Counted from the stretch's first letter, positions 1 through 9,190 are shown. The stretch: DNA of 64,000 bases from Chroococcidiopsis sp. CCMEE 29 (GCF_023558375.1 NZ_CP083761.1:4047001-4111000); one strand, 5' to 3'. Translations and numbers: made by a program. Notes: generated from the sequence alone by a model not told the origin.

Positions 1-1479
1 GTAATTGCAAAGTTAAATTAGTTCGGCTCTTAATTAGTTTGGTAAGCCAAATTCCTCTGGTACTTTCTGTATCTCCAAACTTAGTTTTATAGAATTGCTC
101 CTTAAACTCCTTTTGCAGTTGTCGCATCAAGCTAGAGCGATCGTCTCTATTTCGGCAGTCGGTAATACTATTCTCTTGCTTAGTTTTCCAAGCATTCATC
201 AAGCTACTGAAATTCTTTTCTATTTCCAGGACTGTGGCTTCTAATCGCGAGAGCAAGCCATCTTTTCGCTCTAAACTATTGTGCCAACGAAACTCAATTA
301 AAAATTGCTCTAGTAATTTCATCGGATCTGGGCTTTGTCCTTCTCCTTGCAGCCAGAAATTAACTAGTTTTGAATTAATGCGTGCTACTGTAATTTGGGA
401 GATGCGATCGCGCGGGAAATAAATCGCAGCCAACCCAAATGTTAAATAACCTTGGCTATTAGGTCGGGGGTGATCATCCTCCTGAATCAAGTGTTGGGTA
501 AAATTGTCTCTCATCCCCTTAACTACAGGAGCTAACTCACTCGAAAAATCGAGTGCAATCTTATTGGCTATTACATTACAAAGCTTTCGCTGTTTATCAA
601 TAGCATAATTACCTTGTTCAGTGTATTTAGATACTAAATAGGTATAGTCAAAAGGAGGGCGATTCTCCTGTACGATTGTGATATATCGCTGGTCATAGCA
701 AGCATTAAACTGTGTACCAGGGCTAGAGTAATAGTCAAGCTCCATTAGAGCTGCATAAGTGTTGGCACACATATTAGGCGTGTTGCCATATAATTCAGGG
801 CTAATAACTAAATAGCCAATAAGTTGTTTGACATCTGGGTAGGCATGTCTGAGACTATAAGCAACATCTAGAAATGTTCCATACCCGTACCGCCACAGAG
901 GGAACCAACAACAACAATATTTAGTCCTGGATCGACAATTAGACCGAACTTGCGTAGTAATTCTTGCTCATGTTTCCTTGTCCGCTGTTCGGCAACTTCA
1001 ATAGCATTCTTTATTTTTAAATAGTTTTGAAAAAAGGCTAATCTACCTATAGGTCTAATGCCTTTTGCGCCTTGGTCTATAGCCTTAATATTTTGTATAA
1101 GTTGTGGCGGAAACCACTGAGCAATGTGTTCGTAGGGGCTGGGTTGATGACGATTAGAATGGCATTGCTCTAGTCCCTGAACCAATTCAGTGACTTGCGG
1201 AGCTGTCATCGTAGCGTTAACCTTTTCTGAGTCTTGGAATCCTAGATCAATTCCTTGATAGATATTACCTGTACGTAAACTAACTGCTTGCGTTGCTTCT
1301 TTGTCAGTATCAATATGAACAAAGCTAACAACCGGTAAATTACTCAAATCTTTATAGCGGTCTACAATCAGGCGACGGACTCGCATTAATACGTCTCTAC
1401 CTGTACCTCCTAGACCTATACAGATAGTACGGTTAACCCCTTGATACTGTCGTTCGTTTACCGAAAATTGATTGTGCAT
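1..1479 (-). pseudogene. Tubulin/FtsZ-like GTPase, frameshifted and 5'-complete but cut by the window edge
   Basis: The start is ATG at 1479. The N-terminus has the nucleotide-binding motif GLGGTGRDVL (residues 22-31) typical of tubulin-like (Tubulin_2) bacterial proteins. The frame reaches VGSLCGGTG and then stops at 868 after four out-of-frame residues. The -1 neighbouring frame resumes at once with GTFLDVAYSLRHAYPDV and stays open, without any stop, to base 1. The expected sequence is GGTGSGTFLD, so one base is missing near 881-882 (GGT-A-TGGA where GGT-AGT-GGA is expected). The break falls exactly in the tubulin signature loop GGxTGxG. The gene lies 20 bp behind the VWA gene on the same strand, so the two look like one operon. 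It may be a recent mutation or a sequencing error. Family assignment is by motif only. Confidence 0.75.
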
Positions 1480-1499
1480 AACTTACCTTAATTGTGATA

Positions 1500-2726
1500 T
1501 TATTTCCTGATTTTGATTTTTATGTAAAAGTTGTCACTTCTTTCATCTGGGCAATTCAGCTTAATTGGATTCCCAGTTAAGCGAGTCCGTTTATTAACTT
1601 CTTTGCCGTTCCATTGAATTGGTGCTAATTTAGTTGGTACTAAGTAAATTTGATTGCCGCGTCGTTCTAAATAAGCTCTAACTTCTGAACCAGGACACGC
1701 AATTTCATCAATACATTTAGAATCTGCCTCACCGATAGCAAAGCTTTTTCCAGGTAAGAGAGGACGACATTCTTTTTGATCTTCGTTCAGTTCTGAAGTT
1801 ACAATAATCCGCCACTTCTTGCGGAGCTTAATCAAATGCCACAGAAAAAATGGAACAAGAGCTAATACTATAGATAAGATGGAAGTAGGTAACCATAACT
1901 GCCCAAACAAGTAAGGGTTTACCTTACATAATTCCTTATTGCCCGGTGCTATTGTACAAAACTCTTGAACAGTTGGCGCGATATCAACAACGGCAAGTTT
2001 ATAATTTTTAGATTGAGCATTCTGAATCAATAGCTCTTTTTTATTCATTGGCAAAGCCATTAGCCATGCCTGACGTTCTTTACTTTCTGGAGAATCTTTT
2101 ACCCGAAACGGACTATTGGCTGGTGTTTCAATCCAGTCGTTACCTGAATTAGCCAAAAGGGGAGCATCAGTAATCCAAACAACTGATTGTGGTTTAATTG
2201 GTTGATTCTGTTGGAGGCGATTTTGATTTAACTGAGCCAGACCTTGATAAATAGTTACCTCGGCTTGTTGAATGTCTGTATTTTGCAGCTTTAAATTAGC
2301 TGATAGGGGAACTTTTTGTAATACTTTGTTAAAATTTTCTTTGTTTTTATTACTAAATTCAATTGAAGTTCCCAATGGATACAAAATTGATGCTCTTTGT
2401 AGTGAAGATACATCCGATCCAAAAGGAACAACATAAACTGAATCCCCAGGCTTGAGGCTATCTTCTATAATTTGGCGTAAGCGGATGCGACCTTCATGGT
2501 TGATTCCTACACTTTCTGTTAAGTCAATTGCTAGTACAACATCACGTCCACTATGCAGACGGGTAACTAGCTCTAAGCCTAATTTTTGTTCAGAGGAAAG
2601 CTGCTGCCCTGGAGTAACTTTTTGAGGTATCACAGAAAAGCTGAGTAGCAATAAGTGTATTACTGAATATTGAAATCCATGCCTAATCAGTAATTGGTGA
2701 ATAATTACCAAAAACTTACGAATCAA
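1500..2726 (-). CDS. VWA-domain membrane protein, partner of the tubulin-like GTPase
   Basis: 408 residues. The likely start is TTG at 2726, preceded by an AAGGGAAG ribosome binding site. A hydrophobic N-terminal segment (about residues 20-35) is followed by a von Willebrand A-like domain (about 58-260). Its first strand reads VVLAIDLTESVG, a degenerate MIDAS (DxTxS instead of DxSxS). A second membrane helix lies at about 278-298 (LPTSILSIVLALVPFFLWHL), followed by a roughly 100-residue cytoplasmic tail. It is the first gene of a two-gene run with the tubulin-like protein. Families of bacterial tubulin homologues are known to occur beside VWA proteins in predicted membrane-remodelling systems. 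The function here is inferred from that context. Confidence 0.7.
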   Translation of the reverse strand: MIRKFLVIIHQLLIRHGFQYSVIHLLLLSFSVIPQKVTPGQQLSSEQKLGLELVTRLHSGRDVVLAIDLTESVGINHEGRIRLRQIIEDSLKPGDSVYVVPFGSDVSSLQRASILYPLGTSIEFSNKNKENFNKVLQKVPLSANLKLQNTDIQQAEVTIYQGLAQLNQNRLQQNQPIKPQSVVWITDAPLLANSGNDWIETPANSPFRVKDSPESKERQAWLMALPMNKKELLIQNAQSKNYKLAVVDIAPTVQEFCTIAPGNKELCKVNPYLFGQLWLPTSILSIVLALVPFFLWHLIKLRKKWRIIVTSELNEDQKECRPLLPGKSFAIGEADSKCIDEIACPGSEVRAYLERRGNQIYLVPTKLAPIQWNGKEVNKRTRLTGNPIKLNCPDERSDNFYIKIKIRK

Positions 2727-2926
2727 GCTCGCTTCCCTTATACTTGGGATTTGAAACTTTTATGAGCGTGGTCTTTCTGTAATAGGTTAGCTTAGCTGTA
2801 CTCAGCTAAGTCATCAGTAAGATTGCGTAATTGCTGCCTAAAAAACGTCAGCTTAAATTCCGTGTTACTCAGATTTAAGAAAAAAATATGCTGATTTGAA
2901 GCTCTAGAAGTATTAACTTGGTGTGC

Positions 2927-2968
2927 ATTTTATCTGTCATTGCTAGCAAATCAGCCTGAGCGATCGCC
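2927..2968 (-). repeat. Relic copy of the 3' part of hisS
   Basis: About 37 bp around 2928-2965 match an internal stretch of hisS near 3714-3751 ([10 protein letters not shown] coding region) with only a few differences, nearly all C/T transitions. The rest of the 267-bp gap between the VWA gene and the Uma2 gene holds nothing recognisable. The relic suggests that the Uma2 segment arrived at, or was duplicated with, the hisS 3' end. Confidence 0.5.
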
Positions 2969-2993
2969 CCTTCCCTACCCCAAACAATTACAG

Positions 2994-3587
2994 TTAACTA
3001 ATTGCTTTACGAAACTCAACCACCGCATCGTACTGATCGGGTATATTGGCACAGCGCACTAATAAATCAATATCCAGTTCTGGTAAAAATTCACTGCGGT
3101 TAATTGATTCATACTTTTCCCCTCGCAAGTGATACAGCAAAAGACGATTACTTTCCCAGAACCATACTTCAGGAATCCCTAGACCTCTGTATACCTCTAA
3201 CTTATCAATACTGCCACTGGTAACAATAACTTCTATGGCAAAGTCAGGGAATTCTTTGATTTCTCCAACACAGTAACACTCGTCTGGTTCCAATCCCCGT
3301 TCTTGTGCCTGTTTGCGATAGGTGGTAGAACCATAGCCATAGAGCCTGATATTTTTCTGTGTGGAGTACAGTTCAATTAAACGGGCAATTGTTTTTTTAA
3401 TCCGCTCATGCTCGCGGGAGGGCATAAATAGCTCCAAAGTCCCTTCCAGATATGTCATTCGCAATCCTGCAAAATCATCCAGAGTGTCTCTTAAAATTTC
3501 ATATTGCTCCCAGGCGACTCCAGATAAAGTTAGTCGCTGCTCTTCAACTGCTTGGCTAGCTGGTTTTTCCAAGCGGTTTGGATTCAT
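2994..3587 (-). CDS. Uma2 family (DUF820) putative endonuclease
   Basis: The start chosen is ATG at 3587 because GGGAGAA lies 5-10 bases upstream; an upstream in-frame extension of ten codons has no such site. 197 residues. The C-terminal half has the PD-(D/E)XK-like core seen in cyanobacterial Uma2 proteins: GLEPDECYCVGE, then PDFAIEVIVTSGSIDKLEVY and GIPEVWFW. Uma2 proteins are very numerous in cyanobacteria and their role is not established; nuclease activity is predicted from the fold. This is one of five Uma2 genes or remnants in the window. It sits downstream of hisS on the same strand, 66 bases from the hisS stop. Confidence 0.85.
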   Translation of the reverse strand: MNPNRLEKPASQAVEEQRLTLSGVAWEQYEILRDTLDDFAGLRMTYLEGTLELFMPSREHERIKKTIARLIELYSTQKNIRLYGYGSTTYRKQAQERGLEPDECYCVGEIKEFPDFAIEVIVTSGSIDKLEVYRGLGIPEVWFWESNRLLLYHLRGEKYESINRSEFLPELDIDLLVRCANIPDQYDAVVEFRKAIS

Positions 3588-3653
3588 CAGTGATTCTCCC
3601 TTGAACACGAGTAGCACTATGTTCTATGCATATAGCTAAAGCTAGTACAGGCT

Positions 3654-4961
3654 TTAGGCGTTAACTTGATTAGGTGTTCCAGAGGTTTTAAGGCTATCTA
3701 GTTGGCGGCGTAGCTCATCTGCCATTGCCAGCAAATCAGCTTGAGCGATCGCCTGTTGCTCTTTCGATGCCATCCACTTGAGCTTGACAGTTTGACCTTC
3801 TGCCTCTTCATCTCCCAAAATCAAGCAAGCAACTGCCCCACTTCGATCGGCTCTGGCAAATTGTTTTTTAAAGCCACTGCCGCTCAAATCTAATTCAACG
3901 CTAAACCCAGCATGACGCAACTTTTGAGCCAACGCTAGGGCTTGAGTTTCAGCGCGATCGCCTCTTGACACTACATAGAAATCCAGCTTTGAGAGTGGCA
4001 GTTCTTGCAGCTGTTGCAGCAGTAAAATTAAGCGTTCTAGACCAATTGCCCAACCGATAGCTGGAGTATCCGGACCACCTAGTTGTGCTACCAGTCCATC
4101 GTAGCGACCGCCACCACAAACTGTTGCCTGTGCTCCCAAATCATCGGACTGAATCTCAAACGCTGTGTGGGTGTAGTAGTCTAAACCTCTTACCAGCCGA
4201 GGATTAAGCTGGTATTTAATTCCCAAATCACTTAATAACTGCTGTACCTGCTCAAAGTGATGGCGAGAGTACGAGCCGAGATAATCCAGAATACTGGGAG
4301 CATTTTGGGCAATTTCTTGTGTGCGTTTATCCTTACTATCCAGAATCCGCAGCGGGTTACGGCTCAAACGCTCCTGTGAGTCGGGGTCTAACTCATCTTT
4401 GTAGGGCGTTAAGTAATTAACCAAGGCTTGGCGATAATTTTGCCGGTCTTCTAAATTTCCGACTGAGTTGAGGTCAAGTCGCAGATTTTTCAGCCCCAGG
4501 CTTTGCAGAATATCTGTAGCGATCGCAATTACCTCTGCATCTGCCCGTGGATCGGCACTACCTAACACCTCCACCCCCAACTGGTGAAACTGCCGCTGTC
4601 GTCCTGCTTGGGGGCGTTCGTAGCGAAACATCGGTCCGGTGTACCATAGGCGCTGAACTCCGCCTTGGGTTTGTAAACCGTGTTCAATCAGCGATCGTAC
4701 CACCCCAGCTGTTCCTTCTGGACGTAAGGTAATTGAGCGATCGCCCCGATCTAGGAAAGTATACATCTCCTTCCCCACCACATCCGTGGCTTCGCCAATC
4801 CCCCGCTCAAACAGCGCTGTCTGCTCAAAAATAGGAGTACGAATTTCCCGATAAGCTGCTCTAGCCAGAATCTCCTGCGCGACTGCCTCCACCCGTTGCC
4901 AGTACCCAACTTCCTCGGGCAGAATGTCCCGCGTACCCCGTAATGCCTGAATTTCACCCAT
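3654..4961 (-). CDS. hisS: Histidyl-tRNA synthetase
   Basis: 435 residues, the usual length for the enzyme. It charges tRNA-His with histidine in the cytoplasm. The class II core is clear: the N-terminal [12 protein letters not shown], motif 2 ([17 protein letters not shown]), the histidine-binding [14 protein letters not shown], and motif 3 ([11 protein letters not shown]), followed by the C-terminal anticodon-binding domain (about residues 335-420). The start [12 protein letters not shown] agrees with the family. Upstream, 47 bases separate it from a small conserved gene on the same strand. Confidence 0.97.
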   Translation of the reverse strand: MGEIQALRGTRDILPEEVGYWQRVEAVAQEILARAAYREIRTPIFEQTALFERGIGEATDVVGKEMYTFLDRGDRSITLRPEGTAGVVRSLIEHGLQTQGGVQRLWYTGPMFRYERPQAGRQRQFHQLGVEVLGSADPRADAEVIAIATDILQSLGLKNLRLDLNSVGNLEDRQNYRQALVNYLTPYKDELDPDSQERLSRNPLRILDSKDKRTQEIAQNAPSILDYLGSYSRHHFEQVQQLLSDLGIKYQLNPRLVRGLDYYTHTAFEIQSDDLGAQATVCGGGRYDGLVAQLGGPDTPAIGWAIGLERLILLLQQLQELPLSKLDFYVVSRGDRAETQALALAQKLRHAGFSVELDLSGSGFKKQFARADRSGAVACLILGDEEAEGQTVKLKWMASKEQQAIAQADLLAMADELRRQLDSLKTSGTPNQVNA

Positions 4962-5008
4962 TAATTACTCATGTGAACTCGATCTTCAAAACCTTTGCAG
5001 AGAATTGC

Positions 5009-5302
5009 TCACGGTTTAGCCTGAGAATCTTCCTCTAAAGGAACATACCGATCCTGATAGTACGCCAAAATTCGATCTACTAGCTCCCGACTCTCTAAAC
5101 TAGTTGTTTTATTGTACTGAATCCACAAGCCTCCAACTTGGCTTTGGTTGTAATCAAACTGCTGTGATGATGCTGGGTATAAATCTGTTTCTACCCCTTC
5201 CACTTGACGTAGATGAGCTGCTATCTCCCTATACACAGCCAGAGGTAGACCAGGAAATCTAATTTCATACTTCAAGCGGTTGTCTTGCCTTGTCTGCATC
5301 AT
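5009..5302 (-). CDS. Small conserved cyanobacterial protein
   Basis: 97 residues, soluble, no named domain recognised. The sequence (RFPGLPLAVYREIAAHLRQVEGVETDL, then VGGLWIQYN, then RVDRILAYYQDRY-like) suggests an alpha/beta fold with a conserved GLWIQY core. The ATG overlaps the stop of the upstream lipoprotein gene (ATGA), so the two are very probably translationally coupled. This points to a shared role with the lipoprotein, which cannot be named from sequence. Confidence 0.7.
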   Translation of the reverse strand: MMQTRQDNRLKYEIRFPGLPLAVYREIAAHLRQVEGVETDLYPASSQQFDYNQSQVGGLWIQYNKTTSLESRELVDRILAYYQDRYVPLEEDSQAKP

Positions 5303-6168
5303 CTTTCTTCGTCCGACTCTTCGGTGTATGGTGGCGATGGGGTAGGCGGGGCAGCATCTGGGGGTAGATTTGTTTTGGTTGGCGGCAGCGGAGCTGGAGT
5401 AGTTGTGGGTGTATTTATATTATCTGGCGACGGGGGAGCCGGGATAGCAGATGGGGGTGGATTTGGATTATCTGGGTTGGCTGGTTCTTCCCCTACCGCT
5501 TTGGCAACTTCAATGCCGTTTTGCTCTAAAATCACCAGCGGATCTGAGCCTTGATTCACTTCAATTCTCTTAACCAGCACTTGCCCGTTAGACAGCCATT
5601 GTCCCACACTAATATATCGGCTCGTTGCCTCATTGGGTACTTGGACAATTGCCTGGACTTCATTACCAATTTGAACTACACCCATTACAGAAACACCTCT
5701 GGCAATCTCCGGTTGTGGTGGTGGCGGCACAAAGGCGGTCTCAGGTGCAACAGGAGGCAAAGGAATTGCCGGAACTGGGCTGGGTTGCGGACTGGGTTTC
5801 ACTGCCACAGGTTGCGGTGCTTCGGCAACCGGGAGTTTAGGTAACTGGGTACCTTGGGGTGTAGCGGTAGCAGTTGCTCCCCTGGGAATTACTGGCGCGA
5901 ACAGTCCGGCAAACGGATCTTTCCGCCCTTTTTCCACTTGTTGTGCCCTTTGGTTGGGGTTGGTTGGTTGAATCAAGCCAGGAGCCGCAGGAATTGGGAT
6001 TTTCTCTAAGTTTTGAGCCACTATTGGCGGCTTCTCAAATGGCTTCGGTGCAGCTTGTGGTGTAGTTTGCAGCTGAACCGCAGCATTGTTATTTTCTTCG
6101 CCTGCTCCACAGCCAGCCATCGTCACAGCCAACATTCCTGCGAAGGTAATTGTTAAAGGTAGACGCAT
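5299..6168 (-). CDS. Proline-rich lipoprotein with a PilP/GspC-like beta domain
   Basis: 289 residues. The N-terminus is a lipoprotein signal (hydrophobic stretch ending in VTMAGC, Cys19) with GAGGAA before the ATG. A long low-complexity region rich in Pro, Ala and Gln (residues about 30-160, again 220-289) surrounds a compact domain at about 158-225: GVSVMGVVQIGNEVQAIVQV, then YISVGQWLSNGQVLVKRIE, then PLVILEQNGIEV. That pattern resembles the small beta domain of PilP/GspC proteins, which link secretins or pilus machinery to the inner membrane. The assignment is tentative. The next gene upstream is a sigF-type sigma factor, a group known to control pilus genes in Synechocystis, which fits but does not prove a pilus role. 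Confidence 0.55.
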   Translation of the reverse strand: MRLPLTITFAGMLAVTMAGCGAGEENNNAAVQLQTTPQAAPKPFEKPPIVAQNLEKIPIPAAPGLIQPTNPNQRAQQVEKGRKDPFAGLFAPVIPRGATATATPQGTQLPKLPVAEAPQPVAVKPSPQPSPVPAIPLPPVAPETAFVPPPPQPEIARGVSVMGVVQIGNEVQAIVQVPNEATSRYISVGQWLSNGQVLVKRIEVNQGSDPLVILEQNGIEVAKAVGEEPANPDNPNPPPSAIPAPPSPDNINTPTTTPAPLPPTKTNLPPDAAPPTPSPPYTEESDEER

Positions 6169-6241
6169 TACCCGTTCCTCAAAGGCTTGATGTAATTAAG
6201 TACAGAGGTTAGCAGCATTAGAATCCAAGGAAATTCTGTTT

Positions 6242-7015
6242 TTAATCGTCTGATCCAACCATTAACTGCTTCAAAGAGGCAAGCCCCTTTTTGAGATAAC
6301 GAGAAACAGTCACAACACTAATACCTAACTGTTCTGCCACCTCTTTTTGCGTCAAGTCATAAAAAAACACAAACTTTAATACTTCGTGGGTGCGCTTCTC
6401 TAACTGAACCAGAGCTTGTTGCAGGCGCATCTGGTCTTCTTGGGCTAGCTGAAAACTGCGATACTGGTGATCGGGAACCATTTCTCCCAGACAGATTAAC
6501 CCATCTTCTGCATTTTGTACTGGAGTATCTAAGCTTAAAGGACAGCGGTTAGCCCACGCCAGTTTGATTTCTTGCCATTCCGCTACAGAAATCTCTAGTG
6601 TTGCTGCTACTTCAGTATCAGTTGGTTGGCGGTTGTACTTCTGGCGCAATTCGTGGACAATTCCGACTGCTTGCTGCTGTAGTGCTAGCCAGCGCCGGGG
6701 AATTCGGACCATGACACCTTTATCCCGCAGATAATGCTGAATTTCGCCCCGAATGTAGGGAACAGCAAACGAACTAAAGGCATGGCTCTTAGACAGATCA
6801 AACCGTTCGATCGCTGTAATTAATCCCATAGAACCCACCTGAAGCAAGTCATCATAGCTTTCAGTGCATTGATTGCTCCAGAAGTGTGCTTCTTTCCTTA
6901 CCAGTCCTAAATTAAGTGTCACTAACTGGTTTCGAGTAGCAGCAGATCGAGACTGTTGATATTCTCGCAGCAACTGAACACTCTCACGTTTCAATTCAGT
7001 ATAAGTTAGCACCAT
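6242..7015 (-). CDS. sigF: Group 3 RNA polymerase sigma factor, SigF type
   Basis: 257 residues. Region 2 is visible at about 40-110 (NLGLVRKEAHFWSNQC, then DDLLQVGSMGLITAIERFD, then HAFSSFAVPYIRGEIQHYLRD). Region 3 follows at about 115-175, and region 4 with a helix-turn-helix lies at about 205-250 (LTQKEVAEQLGISVVTVSRYLKKGL). There is no region 1.1, as expected for alternative sigma factors of the FliA/SigB/SigF type. Length and sequence match the cyanobacterial SigF group, which in Synechocystis is needed for motility and pilin expression. The gene stands alone between the psbO terminator and the lipoprotein gene. Confidence 0.85.
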   Translation of the reverse strand: MVLTYTELKRESVQLLREYQQSRSAATRNQLVTLNLGLVRKEAHFWSNQCTESYDDLLQVGSMGLITAIERFDLSKSHAFSSFAVPYIRGEIQHYLRDKGVMVRIPRRWLALQQQAVGIVHELRQKYNRQPTDTEVAATLEISVAEWQEIKLAWANRCPLSLDTPVQNAEDGLICLGEMVPDHQYRSFQLAQEDQMRLQQALVQLEKRTHEVLKFVFFYDLTQKEVAEQLGISVVTVSRYLKKGLASLKQLMVGSDD

Positions 7016-7498
7016 AGGACTTAATCAGGCGAGTAATGTTATAGGTGTTCTCACTGCGGATCAAACTTACCAAGTAGCGCTAGCAGGCAGGACCAGGAAG
7101 ACACCAAGAGGTTAGATAATAAGAAATCTGGAATAGGTCATAATCAGCGAACAATTTTCTACTTTTGGCTTAAAGACTCTCTGTTGTCGTGCTGAATCAA
7201 AAATATCTATATCACTTTCATCTATTTAGAGTATTAACTTCTCTGCAATTAGCACTACCGAAACAACACTGATCTTTCCCTGGACTAGCAGTCGTTTGTA
7301 CCGAGAAACCCTTAGATAAAGGTGATTTATAAACTTGTGCAATAAAAAGGGGGCTAAATGCCCCTCTTGATTAACTAGGGATTAAAGATTAGGGATTAGA
7401 ACAGTTGGTAAATGCCTTGCTCCTTGTTGGCAAAATCTTTTTTTGAGGAAGGTAGAAACCACGCCCACATTAACTCCTAACCCCTAACCCCTTTCATT
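7016..7498. other. Intergenic region between psbO and sigF
   Basis: 483 bases without a plausible gene. It holds a terminator hairpin (7343-7370) and two short runs of heptamer-like repeats (GGGATTA at about 7376-7399; CCTAACC at about 7467-7493). The remainder should contain the sigF promoter, which could not be located with confidence. Confidence 0.6.
7343..7370 (-). terminator. Rho-independent terminator downstream of psbO
   Basis: On the minus strand the sequence reads AGGGGCATTTAGCCCC followed by CTTTTTATT. It forms a GC-rich stem with a five-base loop and a U tract, about 130 bases after the psbO stop. Confidence 0.65.
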
Positions 7499-8335
7499 TT
7501 ATGCCTGTGTTGGCTCAACCCGAGCATAAAACAGACCACGAACCTTGACTTCCTTGGGTTCAGCTGCTCCCAAATCTGTATCAGAAGGCTGTTCACTCTC
7601 GAATGTCCCAGCAATTTCACCTGTGCTGCTATCTACTTTGGCAATTTGGAGAGAAATCCTGCCATTTAGGGTTTCAGCCTGTTTGACATTGGCACGGGTG
7701 AGTTCTTCGTTATCCGATCCGGCGGGAAGCGCCACCGCAGCGTCATAACCAGTGACTACACCGCGACCTTTTGGATCGAGGAAGGCAGCTGAACGGTAAG
7801 AGGGAACTTTGAACTTGCCTTCAAAGTCCGTGGAAGTATTTACACTCGTCAACCCCGGTTGGCTTTGAGCAACTAAGCCTTTAATAGTGAATAAGAAAGG
7901 CACTCGCTCCCCACCAGGTAATTGAACGGTAATGGCTTGGAAGTCGAGACCATCTTCTTCCACAAAGGTTAAGCTACGATCCTCGTTTACGTTCAGTTTG
8001 CCTTGTACCTGGTCAATAGTGGAGGTATAGCGCGTCAACAATTTACCGGAAACAAATTCTGCTTCTTTGCGTTTGTTGACGGGTTCTTCTTTAACAAAGA
8101 AAGTGGTTGGCTCTAAGCACAGCTCAACCATTCTATAGGACTGATTCGGATCGATTGCGATCGAGCCGCGACTTGTTTCTGTCAGTTGCGGACATTTGTT
8201 AGCAAGACCAGTACCTCTGATCTGGTCATATGTGAGTAAATCCCTACCACCAGCAGATGTAGGACCCTCACTACAAGCAGTTATTACTCCTAAACACAAA
8301 GCTAGGAGTGCAACAATTAAAGCGCGATACCTCAT
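7499..8335 (-). CDS. psbO: Photosystem II manganese-stabilising protein PsbO
   Basis: 278 residues from ATG at 8335, which has GAGGT seven bases upstream; a TTG four codons further out is less likely. PsbO is the extrinsic lumenal 33-kDa subunit that stabilises the oxygen-evolving Mn4Ca cluster. A signal peptide (RYRALIVALLALCLGVITAC) precedes the mature domain, which starts near LTYDQIRGTGLANKCPQL. Two cysteines (NKCPQL and VELCLEP) are placed as in the family, where they form the conserved disulfide. Other family stretches seen are PFLFTIKGLVAQSQPG and FLDPKGRGVVTGYD. The leader ends in TACS, a lipobox-like sequence, so lipid anchoring is possible. Probable promoter and terminator are listed separately. 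Confidence 0.97.
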   Translation of the reverse strand: MRYRALIVALLALCLGVITACSEGPTSAGGRDLLTYDQIRGTGLANKCPQLTETSRGSIAIDPNQSYRMVELCLEPTTFFVKEEPVNKRKEAEFVSGKLLTRYTSTIDQVQGKLNVNEDRSLTFVEEDGLDFQAITVQLPGGERVPFLFTIKGLVAQSQPGLTSVNTSTDFEGKFKVPSYRSAAFLDPKGRGVVTGYDAAVALPAGSDNEELTRANVKQAETLNGRISLQIAKVDSSTGEIAGTFESEQPSDTDLGAAEPKEVKVRGLFYARVEPTQA

Positions 8336-8358
8336 AGTCAACCTCAATGTCTTAACTC

Positions 8359-8387
8359 AGTATCTAATCAGTAAAAACCCCTGCCAA
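8359..8387 (-). promoter_or_regulatory. Candidate psbO promoter
   Basis: On the minus strand TTGGCA and GATACT are separated by 17 bases, matching the -35 and -10 consensus at 5/6 and 4/6 positions. Transcription would start about 17-20 bases before the psbO ATG. Identified by eye. Confidence 0.35.
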
Positions 8388-8479
8388 TGTAATTGGATGG
8401 GCAAATATTGGTTTTTGTTACAAAGAGCTACAGTTCTTAGTTTCATAGACAAATGCGAACAAGTGCCTATAGTGCTAAT

Positions 8480-8501
8480 TTGTAAGGCTCACACCTTACA
8501 A
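8480..8501. promoter_or_regulatory. Perfect inverted repeat upstream of psbO
   Basis: TTGTAAGG and CCTTACAA form a perfect 8-bp inverted repeat around a 6-base centre, about 145 bases before the psbO ATG. It has no U tract, so it is more like an operator or a hairpin of unknown role than a terminator. The rest of the 390-base gap 8336-8726 shows nothing else clear. Confidence 0.3.
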
Positions 8502-8726
8502 GCTTGAACTACAACACTCTTTAACCCCTTGGGATTTAGCTTAAGTCTTGATTGGCAGAATGATTTAGCCAAGATCCCAATACAGAATTTTACACGGCGA
8601 TGTCGCCTTAATGAGCTTTTGGTGCGGGATTAAGGAACAGGGAGTTATCCGAGTAACATGGGTTGACATCTGAAGTGAGAAAATTCCGGTAAATTGTAAG
8701 TTGACAACAGTTACAGAAGTTGTGGC

Positions 8727-9089
8727 ATGAACGGAGGCATCAGTTTGGAGCCGGGAAAATTGGAGTTCGAGCTACAAAACATTACCACTGCTGCCCGTGC
8801 TTTAGCTCAAAGGTGCCAGGGAGATAGCCTGGCTCTTGTAGCTTTACTGCGGCACTTGGAGGAACTGCATCGAGAGATCCGGGACGGGATGTTTCAAGCG
8901 TCTTTACCAGATAACCGTCAGGCACTCTACGCGCTCCTAAAAGATATTGAAAGCCAAGGGGGCTGGCCTTACATTGAGCGGATGAAACTGCAATCCTTAT
9001 TAGTCAACTTGCAAGTAGAGAATGCTGGAGAGAGAGATGGCACCGGAGCGATCGCTCTTAATCCTACCAATATGGAATCGGAAAAATGA
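8727..9089 (+). CDS. Conserved hypothetical protein, helical
   Basis: 120 residues starting MNGGISLEPGKLEFELQN. The sequence is mostly predicted helix with no membrane segment or known motif (LAQRCQGDSLALVALLRHLEELHREIRDGMF; then NRQALYALLKDIESQGGWPYIERM). It lies divergently from psbO and 101 bases before the pepA start, so co-transcription with pepA is possible. No function is proposed. Confidence 0.65.
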   Translation: MNGGISLEPGKLEFELQNITTAARALAQRCQGDSLALVALLRHLEELHREIRDGMFQASLPDNRQALYALLKDIESQGGWPYIERMKLQSLLVNLQVENAGERDGTGAIALNPTNMESEK

Positions 9090-9190
9090 TTAATTCACTG
9101 GTAGGCTAGATCGCACCCGCGAGATTCTGCCTAACGGGACTGAGAATTTTGAGCAATACTGGTAGAAGAAGCTTTAAACAGAATACAGGG

